Below the pieces are notes generated by a model. The model did no database searches. It worked only from the letters and a program-made list of their open reading frames with translations, and was not told the origin of the DNA. The position numbers and the translations under genes are program-made. A stretch of 40,154 bases of DNA. It comes from Cladosporium sp. IMV 00045 (lineage: Eukaryota; Ascomycota; Dothideomycetes; Cladosporiales; Cladosporiaceae). Positions 33,401 through 40,154 of the stretch are shown piece after piece; within the stretch, counting starts at the first letter, position 1, and every line of letters starts with the position of its first letter. The DNA lies in assembly GCA_001931905.2 (NCBI GenBank), contig MSJI02000003.1, positions 1 to 40,154 on the forward strand. Direction: 5' to 3'.

Positions 33401-33798
33401 TAGAGTTTTTTAAAGACCACGTCTCCCTTAGACCGTCCGATCCATCGACCGATGTATGTCCGGGATGCTACAGATTCCGCAAGAAAGTCTGCTTTTTCAT
33501 CAGACATCCGAGCGAGACAATCTCAATCACCGTTAGCATGGGCGACTATCAGCGTAGCCTTAGTGGATTTCCGAAGACGATGACATGGTTTGCGGCTACC
33601 CAAAATCTCACATCACCGTTCTATAGAACACAGAATGTAGCACTGCCTGAGAGTCTCTATGACTGCTTCAAAACATCAAAGGTCACTAGCACAGCGTCGG
33701 TCTCTCAGAATTCTAGCAAAAGGACAAGATGGAGCGGCACTGAGAACCATATCAAACGGAGGATGCCACGGTTCCTTTCTTTACCTAACCTTGCTTGA
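30445..33798 (+). pseudogene. patatin-like phospholipase with RING-like zinc finger, one stop and one frameshift
   Basis: Exons 30445-31519, 31576-32168, 32221-32571, 32628-32682, 32734-32760 and 32811-33798 give about 1030 codons once one missing base is allowed for. The N-terminal 350 residues have no named domain (TPLIIAYYGTQEKRMALSQL). A Cys/His-rich RING-like segment starts near residue 448 (CAICIVRRPEHVMKCRHSIC, then CLCCGK). The patatin domain follows: SIDGGGVKGIVPLEFL is the oxyanion loop, GTSVG carries the catalytic Ser near 554, KLAVTATT and GRATSAAPG follow, and DGALRHNNP carries the catalytic Asp near 715. Stop TAG 31456 sits where CAG would restore the frame. The frame is lost at the T run 32032-32035, between LKPPTAG and RILSIDGGG. 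The original enzyme would hydrolyse acyl lipids; this family is a common Starship cargo. Confidence 0.9.
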
Positions 33799-33890
33799 AA
33801 AGCTATCCTATAACAAGCTAGCTGTCTTTATTTTGACCTTTTTGCTTTGTTCTGTATCATTTCCCATGAGTACTTCTTCTTCTTTGATAG

Positions 33891-34297
33891 GCTCAAGTCT
33901 TGGTCTATGATATTCTAGTATCCTTCCCATCTGGACAGTCTCTAGCCGTTGAAACTATAGATAATCAGGCTCTGTGCCATCGCTATCAAGCCGTGCGTGA
34001 CATGGAGTGGGATTGCAACCATCATACCTGACTGATTGCGGAGATAACGGGCTGATCGAAGTCAAGGTTTATGAGGAAGCCGGTGACGTGTTGTTCTTTG
34101 ATCCAAGAATGGACTTTTCCGTTATCAAGCCGCTGATTCAGGTACAAGCAGTTACGATCTGCAAGATAGCAGATCCGTCGATGTATGCAGATAGCGTGTC
34201 TCTTAGACCGGCAATATGTGTCGACTATATCAACGCATGCTTCTGGAAAAACACCTCTAGAAGCGAAAAAGATGATACAGACATCCTCCTTGATTGA
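33891..34297 (+). pseudogene. possible fragment of a broken gene, family unknown
   Basis: From 33891 a frame just after a plausible acceptor (TTTGATAG) reads SFPSGQSLAVETIDNQALCH and onward until TGA at 34029. A second frame, 34007-34297, then reads EVKVYEEAGDVLFFDPRMDF and FSVIKPLIQVQAVTICKIAD. Both look protein-like, and the switch suggests a small indel, but no family is recognised and no start is assigned. It may be part of a gene that followed the phospholipase. The flanks at 33799-33890 and 34298-34443 show nothing. Confidence 0.3.
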
Positions 34298-34443
34298 CCA
34301 TGGCTAATCACAGCAAGACATACTTGGATGCAGTAGCTCTTCACTGATCTTGTCTACCTATAGTAGTGGGAACGACTAGCACTATATATAAAGCTAGGAT
34401 GGCCGACCGCATAGGCTACCTGGAGATAAAAATAATCTAGAAC

Positions 34444-35070
34444 ATGATGACCCCCTCTAAAGTCCGTTTTGACCCGATACTAGTAACCGCGTACATTCGA
34501 GCCCCGACGTCCTCCGAGGAAACGGCTCTGAAATTATTCCAAGAGCACGCACTCGAGTGCTCTACATGCAGAGGTTTCGTGGATGACCGGCATACTAGCT
34601 GGTCATGTCTTTTAGGAGCTCGTAGAGTCGATGCCCTTAGCGAGTTAATCCGCTGGAACGGCGGGAAATTTGTCGCAACTTCATCTCGGGCAAACGTATA
34701 TGACACTGTTGTTGAGATACCGAGACGACTTGTACTGTCTCGTAAGATACTCTATATTGCAGCGTGTTCGCCCCATCGCTACCTAAACCGGGCTCGAGAA
34801 AGCGGCAAGTTGCCTACGACGTTTTTTCGAAAGGAAAAAGCTCCACAAGAAGCAGATCCAAATATAAGGACTATGACAGAAACGCTAAGAGATGGTTTGC
34901 ATTTCGATAGCCGGAACAGGGACTGCAACAGTCACCACATCCGCTCTCGTCGTTCCCGTCGAGAAGGAGAGTTCCAGAGATATGAGTACACATTTAATCA
35001 TGTTATCGCAGCACAAGGGCAGCGGGTCGAAATTCGAGGATATGTCCGACGCCTATACAATTGTACATGA
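34444..35070 (+). CDS. orphan protein with CxxC motif
   Basis: Single open frame of 208 residues (ATG pair at 34444 and 34447). I do not recognise a named family. The N-terminal part (LKLFQEHALECSTCRGFVDD) resembles a recurrent kind of fungal orphan protein found in repeat-rich regions, where an acidic helix leads into a Cys-x-x-Cys pair, and a third Cys follows in SWSCLLGARR. The second half is basic (SHHIRSRRSRREGEFQRYEY) and could bind nucleic acid. It has no signal peptide or membrane segment. Its 3' end faces the coiled-coil pseudogene only 15 bp away. No premature stop is seen, unlike most of its neighbours, but at this length chance survival of the frame cannot be excluded. Confidence 0.5.
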   Translation: MMTPSKVRFDPILVTAYIRAPTSSEETALKLFQEHALECSTCRGFVDDRHTSWSCLLGARRVDALSELIRWNGGKFVATSSRANVYDTVVEIPRRLVLSRKILYIAACSPHRYLNRARESGKLPTTFFRKEKAPQEADPNIRTMTETLRDGLHFDSRNRDCNSHHIRSRRSRREGEFQRYEYTFNHVIAAQGQRVEIRGYVRRLYNCT

Positions 35071-35085
35071 TCAATCTAGTGAATC

Positions 35086-36021
35086 TTATGCTCTCGCCTT
35101 TCCCTTCTTCTGATCTTTCTTCTTTGGAGGCTGACTATTATCTCTCTCCGGTGCGTTTATGACAGACGGCGGCTGTACCCCGCTTCCACCTTGCGGCCTT
35201 ACAACATTCACATTCGGATCAAAATGACCAGGCTGACGCATGCCGGAGGATTGAAGATTGGCCTGTGGAGGGGTATGGGTCGATGTGAGTGTCGGCGGAA
35301 ATTGAACTTAGGCTCCAAGAGAAGTGGTCTGCTTTGATGTCTAAGCATCAAGCTCGAGGCGTAGTCGATCGAACTCTCCCATCTGATTACGATAAGCGTG
35401 ATGTAGAGTTGTAGTTGCCTCGTCAGAATCTGAAGATTTACTGATGGTGAGAAGCAGTCGAGTGACTAATGAAAGTTGCTCGCGAGTCAATCTGTGGTTC
35501 TCCCTTTGAATGAATAGTTGCTCTCGCAAAGTTGCGTTCAGTTCATCTTTGCTAGTTAGCATACTATTCAAAGCTCCTTTCTGGTAGCGTTCCACAGTAA
35601 GCCCATGTTATGTATGGAGAAGCTCATTCTTCAGGCGGATTGTGTCGCTGGTTAAGGACTGTTGTTGCGATTCTAGGAAAGTTTTACTGTTTGCGATCTG
35701 GACTTTCTCCGCCCACACGTCGTTGAATATTTGTGCTTGTCTCTGCTGTCTTTTGCCTTGCTCAACTATCAATTGATGCAAGTCATCGTTCTTGGCCATA
35801 AGCCAATCACTATCAACGTAAAGCAGAGGCTGCCTCAAAGTTAGTCGAGGAATATGAGAACTGGGGGGGCTCGACAGATACCGCAAACTCATTGCAAGTG
35901 CCTTGCAGAGATGCAATTCCGGCGTTATTATCCTCTTACGTGGAGCCCCCATTTGCATCCACTGGACTTGAAGATGCGCCAACGAGTGTGGTAAGTGATG
36001 CCTGGCTCTCGATACCAGCAC
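35086..36021 (-). pseudogene. coiled-coil protein with Pro-rich, Lys-rich tail, three in-frame stops
   Basis: One frame runs 36021-35086 (312 codons) and is interrupted by TAA 35610-35608, TAG 35343-35341 and TAA 35310-35308, all one C-to-T step from CAA or CAG. Between stops the sequence is consistent: an N-terminal basic part (GAPRKRIITPELHLCKALAM), long Gln/Glu/Leu-rich helices typical of a coiled coil (LIVEQGKRQQRQAQIFNDVW; NATLREQLFIQRENHRLTRE), a Pro/Gln-rich spacer (TPPQANLQSSGMRQPGHFDP), and a lysine-rich end (KKKDQKKGKARA) that resembles a nuclear localisation signal. No named family is recognised. The N-terminal start is uncertain, and an unseen intron near 35850-35900 is possible. 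It may have been a DNA- or chromatin-associated cargo protein. Confidence 0.55.
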
Positions 36022-36288
36022 TCACACTACTGGGGCAAGAGACCATGTCAATGTCGCACATGGTAGCGTAATATGAATATAGAGCTAATATCCAGTCTAT
36101 GAAACCTTGAGCCTTTAGCGCCAGACCTATATATATGTCTCCATGTATATATATAGCGTAGTGTCAGTACGTGAAAATAGCACAGTACTTATTTTTAGTA
36201 CACTCCATCACCATATGAATTAGCGCTAGTCGTCGACACAAGTATATTAATGATATGGAACAGATTGCTACTATCTAGCTAAACAAAC

Positions 36289-36867
36289 ATGCCGCTTCGT
36301 ATTCTCGTAAGCACTTCATATCTTATCGTTCGGCTTGCGTCCGCTTTCGAAGTCCATGACTTCGGTGGATTATGTTCCGATGCAGGCCGTCAAATCTCCT
36401 GGGATAAGCCATTCGCTAATGCATGGACGACATCCGGAGACTCTGCTCCGTTAAAAGTAACAGGTGTTCCAAAGGATGAGACAATTGCAACTATCACGTC
36501 TACGACAACAACCACCATTACAGTGACGCCGTCACTTGTGATTAGCAAGCCAGATATCAACTGGGATGATACATTGCAAGAGAAGACAGAATGCCAAAGA
36601 GCGACCAGTCAAAACTCAGGGAGACTGCCTTTTGCGTTCGAGAGCACAGGCGCTCAACTATGGTCGTCTACAAATGGGTCAGCGATCTTTTCTATGGGTT
36701 CAAGCGGTACCGGACAGCCCCATATTGCGACTGCGTCTTATACATCGCTGTATTTTCCTAGCGGTCAAGCTAGCCCTACGAGCTCTGCATGTCGCCTGAG
36801 TCCAGGGCAAATTTGGATCATAGTGATCTCTTTAGCGCAATCGATGAGGCAGTTGAGTCGCGTATGA
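36289..36867 (+). CDS. candidate secreted protein, unknown function
   Basis: An open frame of 192 residues begins with a likely signal peptide (MPLRILVSTSYLIVRLASAF), probably cleaved after about residue 19. The mature part is rich in Ser and Thr, with a run of Thr (ITSTTTTTITVTPS) and repeated Ser-Gly-Thr-Gln segments, as in O-glycosylated wall or secreted proteins. The C-terminus has a hydrophobic stretch (GQIWIIVISLAQ) after a small-residue region. That could be a GPI-anchor signal, although it ends in basic residues. It has only three cysteines, so it is not a typical Cys-rich effector. Upstream DNA (36060-36280) is A/T-rich with TATATATA runs. No family is recognised, and the call rests on composition. 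Confidence 0.45.
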   Translation: MPLRILVSTSYLIVRLASAFEVHDFGGLCSDAGRQISWDKPFANAWTTSGDSAPLKVTGVPKDETIATITSTTTTTITVTPSLVISKPDINWDDTLQEKTECQRATSQNSGRLPFAFESTGAQLWSSTNGSAIFSMGSSGTGQPHIATASYTSLYFPSGQASPTSSACRLSPGQIWIIVISLAQSMRQLSRV

Positions 36868-37744
36868 GAAGATCTAGGTAGTGAGACTTTGAGACTTTCA
36901 TGAGCTGGCCTCTGAATTCATAGGTTTGGGATCATTTTGATGTTATAGATCGTTTACATAGTCAAGCTCCTTTCGCGTTCCCCTATACAAACCAAGCCTA
37001 TTTAGATTCACTTTCCTTTCCTGCTTATTGCCCGAGTGCTTGGTAACGTCCGTCCAGCTATGGAGGAACACCTAGTGAGGCGGATTGAGATGCACTGGCA
37101 TCGAATATTTCTCTGCTGTTCGCAAGGAAAATGGCTCGAAACTAACTTTCTGCTATTCCCTAAGGGTTCCTCCATGGAGTTGAGCACATTTAAAAATCAC
37201 AATGATGGCGTGCGTGGCGCAACCCTTGTCTTTATTCCCGCTCTTCATCTCCGCTCCATCACTCTGTCCACACTGTAGACCTTTACATAAGACTAATGAG
37301 GTCAAAAGTAGGTTTCTCAGGTTCGCCGTCATGCGACGCACACGATGCATGTGTCTTCAGGCTGTCGATCGCCGTTGCTGAACGCTAATGCACCTATGTA
37401 AGCGCTGAACAAGGCTTTGCGAGGAGCACGCAGATAGGCTGACCGGTGGCAAGCGGGGCCGATGTCGCGGCTTGAATCTCGTCTCATGCGTGCGGCTTAC
37501 GGCGCGCGGCTACATAGGCGAGTCCCGAACCGCAGCCGTGTGTACCTGGGCTTTTGGCAAGGAGCACGACGGATGCCAGTGACAAATATCATGAGGCAGG
37601 TCACGAGGTGACTGCGGGATTCCATAGCTTTCCATGCACACAAGTAGCTGGCAGCGAGTATGTACCTGACGCATGTAAGACACCCGGGTCACTCTAAAAC
37701 CTGTCAGTATAGGTACATGCACGTTGTACAGCAAGGTTCCAAAC
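36868..37744. other. intergenic and 5' flank of the transposase
   Basis: 36868-37380 has only short frames. 37380-37744 is C+G-richer and is probably the 5' flank of the pogo-type element. I searched by eye for a terminal inverted repeat matching sequence beyond 38905 and for flanking TA pairs, and found none that convinced me. Confidence 0.4.
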
Positions 37745-38905
37745 ATGGACAAAGCTAGTTAGGCTCTGGCGCAAGGCGTTCCGACCGGCATGTCCAGCTC
37801 ATACCGCGCAGTTGCAGATCATAGCGGAGTCCCCTGCTCCACGCTCTACTACCGCGCTCACGGCCGACAGTCGATCGAAGCAAAAGCTCAGGCTCAGCAG
37901 TACCTTGCACCGTTCGAAGAGAAGGCAGTAGTGCAGTTCATCCTGCAGATGGCCGAGCTCGGCACTCCAGTGCGGATCAAGTACATACCCTCGATAGCCT
38001 TTACTGCCACCCGCCATAGGCCCGAAGCAGATAGACCAGTCAAGCCTCCGAACAAGAACTGGGCTAAAGCCTTTAAGAACCGTCATCTAGAGCTCAAAGC
38101 GAGGAAAGTCAAAGCATTAGACTGGAATAGGCATGAGAAGAACATATACCATAAGATAGAACACTGGTTTGAAGTGATCGGGAAGGCGCTGGAGGACCCA
38201 GCCGTGCTCGAGGAGAATGTATATAACATGGATGAGACCGGGGTAATGCTCTCCAAGCTTTGGCCCATTAAAGTACTCGTGGGCAGAAAGGACTTACGAG
38301 ACTACCGAGGTGCGCGGGTTAAGCGCATAGTGGTGACCGCTATCGAGTGCATCAGTGCTAACGGTAGGTACCTGAAACCCATGGTCATATGGCTAGCGAC
38401 GACGCACAGAAGCAACTGGACGACGTTTCCCACGCCCGGCTGGCACTATGCGTTCTCCGAGTCCGGTTATACGGATTCTCAGATAAGCTTCGAGTGGCTC
38501 ACACGCGTTTTTGATCCGCAGACCAGGGACCGAGCGAACGGGAAGCCACGCTTTCTGATTTGCGATGGCTTCGGCACACACGAGACGCTAGAGATCCTGG
38601 AACGTTGCTTCGCTAATAATATCCGCTTGTGCCGTCTCCCTTCTCACACTTCCCACAAGCTCCAGCCTTGTGACATCGCGGTGTTCTCTCCTTTGAAAGC
38701 AGCCTACCGCGACGCAGTCGAGCGTCTTGAGCGGGGAGGTGTGAACACCATTGGCAAGCAGCACTTTACCTGCTTGTACAGACAGTTGCAATATCGGCTT
38801 GAATTCACACACTCTTTGACAAAGTCAAGTGTGGGTCATGTTTACGGGGCCGAGAACGGCCCGCTCATAGTTCCTGGATTCGGACCCTTGCGAAGGGGCT
38901 GCTAA
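37745..38905 (+). mobile_element. pogo/Fot1-type DDE transposase, truncated, one early stop
   Basis: Tc1/mariner-superfamily (pogo/Fot1) transposase. An open frame of 371 codons starts at ATG 37790, but the same frame begins at ATG 37745 with TAG at 37760, where CAG would give MDKASQALAQGVPTG; the original start was probably 37745. A helix-turn-helix (RAVADHSGVPCSTLYYRAHG) and a CENP-B/Tc5-like DNA-binding part (NWAKAFKNRHLELKA) precede the DDE_1 domain. Counting from 37790, the catalytic Asp residues are D148 (YNMDETG), D259 (LICDGFGTH) and D295 (PCDIAVFSPLK), a D35D spacing with all three present. After KQHFTCLYRQL the family resemblance ends and the last 45 codons look unrelated, so the C-terminus is truncated or frameshifted. 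It would excise and integrate its element at TA sites. Confidence 0.9.
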
Positions 38906-39204
38906 ACGTCCGCTTTCCAGGCTGATAAGCAACAGCCAGCGCGTAATTTACCCGCTTCAACCGCTCTGAGTGAGTTCTGCATTGAAAAAAATGGCAACAC
39001 ATGTTGATATCTCTCACGACAATAGAATGGAAGCGGGTTTCGACTCTACATCAAAGGTATGATCAAATTTGTTCACTTTACAACCCACCACACGTACGTG
39101 GCAAATGTCTTCAAGATCCGAAGCAGCGTGGGGCGACAAACGGCTTCTTACTTCACTATTACTAACAGAAAAGACAGCTTTCAGCAAAGTGCAAACCCGG
39201 CATA
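38906..39204. other. intergenic, nothing recognisable
   Basis: About 300 bases between the truncated transposase and the 3' end of the WD40 NLR relic. No terminal repeat or gene is visible. Confidence 0.4.
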
Positions 39205-40154
39205 TCAATCACTTATTTCCCAGAGCGAAACCATGCCAGATGAGTGACCTAAAGCCATGAATGCTCCCCGGACCGCAATCGCATCTAGTAAAGGGCGGAG
39301 CTCTAGAGGAAGCCAGATCATCTTATGATCCTGTCGGTGGATCCATTCGCCTTGGACTTGAAGGTTGGAGGTGCAGCTGCTCATCGGCTGAGCTTTCTCA
39401 CAAGTACCGTGCTTAACGAAATCCTCTGCAGTATGTATCGCGCCAGCAGAGCGATGAAAACCAACGTCTGGCACATGGGCTGCGACCGCATACCGGGAAA
39501 CGAGGTGCCCTGGAGAGGGCCAGATAGTCTTTTGAATATGGCGAAGACTCCCTCGTGTTTGGAGGTAGAAGAGCCAGGCATCCTCACCAGATGGCCCGCT
39601 CGGCGCAGGCTTCAGATCAAAGATCCCGATGTTTGTTTGTAGGGAAGCCCCGTCTGCGGAAAACTCTAGATCTGATACGTAGCCTCTGAGATCGATTATT
39701 TCATGGTGCAATCCAGTGTTCGAATCCTAGACGATGACTGTCTTGTTATCAGATGCCGACGCCAGCTTGCTGTTGTCCGGCGAGAACTGCACCGCTGTGA
39801 CCACGTTCGAGTGGCCTTTGAGTTTCAGCAGCTTAGGACTCTAATGCTCAGGCACTCGAGGAGACTGCTTGATGCAGTCAAGAAGTCCTGTCTTCTCCAG
39901 AAGCTGTCGAACCATGCTTGTCGATGGTGCAAACAGTGCGGCCGAGACATATGTCTGCAGTGGTGCCTGCTCAATGCCAGACCTTACATACATCAAAAAT
40001 CTTCTGCAATCGTGCACGAGAGCTCGCACTAATGGGGATTGTTCGCTCTAGGTCGCATGTTAGTCCTAAGCTCCAGGGTCTCATTATAGCAGTCATGTTG
40101 TGGTTTGTGTGACATACCTCGATCGTTGCCTCTAAGGAGGTCATGGCCTCAATG
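39205..40154 (-). pseudogene. NLR (NACHT-WD40) C-terminal end, two TGG-to-TAG stops, cut by window end
   Basis: Exons 40154-40118 and 40047-39205 join across a 70-nt intron (donor GTATGT, branch ACTAAC, acceptor CCTAG). The read-out IEAMTSLEATIE then FLMYVRSGIEQAPLQTYVSA with LFAPSTSMVRQLLE is the helical stretch that links NACHT to the WD40 propeller in fungal NLRs. One WD40 blade follows (KLKGHSNVVTAVQFSPDNSK), then a degenerate blade (DLRGYVSDLEFSADGASLQT). Next is the typical closing module (LQVQGEWIHRQDHKMIWLPL; ALGHSSGMVSLWEISD). Stops TAG 39843-39841 and TAG 39729-39727 stand where the family has Trp (WSPxLxxLxGH and TVxVWD), so each is TGG mutated to TAG. NACHT and the N-terminal domain lie beyond the window. 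Such proteins act in non-self recognition. Confidence 0.85.

Larger units (their letters stand above)
24290..33798 (+). mobile_element. candidate decayed Starship-like element (core genes; ends not located)
   Basis: The span holds a DUF3435 tyrosine recombinase first and pointing inward, then DUF3723 and a patatin-like phospholipase. An NLR with WD40 repeats follows farther right (39.2 kb to the window end). These four families recur together in Starship giant transposons of Pezizomycotina, where the DUF3435 'captain' is the 5'-most gene. Target-site duplications and terminal repeats were not identifiable by eye, and the right end may lie beyond the window. Every hallmark gene carries in-frame stops, so the element is presumably immobile. 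Confidence 0.55.

Noticed and set aside
37380..39204. Terminal inverted repeats of the pogo-type element
   Set aside because: I compared both flanks by eye and found no convincing inverted pair or flanking TA duplication; the element seems truncated.
1..40154. CRISPR array, bacterial operon or riboswitch
   Set aside because: The intron-rich gene structure and protein families are fungal; no regularly spaced direct repeats were seen.

Overview
The window is nuclear DNA of a filamentous ascomycete, most like a plant-associated Dothideomycete (the order is inferred from gene content only). Genes are split by short introns (about 46-91 nt) with GTRNGT-type donors and CTRAC-type branch points. 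Housekeeping-type genes sit beside an A+T-rich, transposon-rich stretch full of broken genes, and the broken genes mostly carry TAG/TAA stops that a CpA-to-TpA change explains. That is the footprint of RIP, the fungal repeat-induced point mutation process.

Region 1 (1-10.5 kb) is conventional sequence. It holds the 3' end of a carnitine acetyltransferase with a C-terminal ARL peroxisome signal, then a complete five-exon membrane GT2 glycosyltransferase of the chitin-synthase-like type that supports hyphal growth on surfaces. On the opposite strand is a long eight-exon gene for a sacsin/NO VEIN-like protein (GHKL ATPase at the N-terminus, DUF3883 nuclease-like domain at the C-terminus). I could rebuild it exon by exon. 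It reads through about 1670 codons except for one extra base inside the ATP-binding motif near 10023.

Region 2 (10.5-23.4 kb) is gene-poor. It contains a NOD-like receptor (NLR) relic whose N-terminal domain and pre-NACHT linker run straight into ankyrin repeats with no NACHT between them. It also has an intact two-exon gene of unknown function, a small intact ankyrin-repeat gene, and an NmrA/NAD(P)-binding pseudogene with three in-frame stops.

Region 3 (23.4-40.2 kb) opens with about 850 bp of almost pure A/T. After it come, in order: a DUF3435 tyrosine recombinase (+), a DUF3723 gene (-), a patatin-like phospholipase gene (+) head-to-head with the DUF3723 gene, two orphan ORFs and a coiled-coil pseudogene, a candidate secreted protein, a pogo/Fot1-type DDE transposase, and the WD40 end of an NLR gene running off the window. 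DUF3435 'captain', DUF3723, patatin-like phospholipase and NLR are the recurrent gene families of fungal Starship giant transposons. The captain lies first and points inward, as expected. I read this as a decayed, RIP-mutated Starship-like element. Neither boundary could be fixed, and all of its hallmark genes are broken. Exon joins were made by eye from frame, splice signals and family motifs, so single-base limits are good but not proven.
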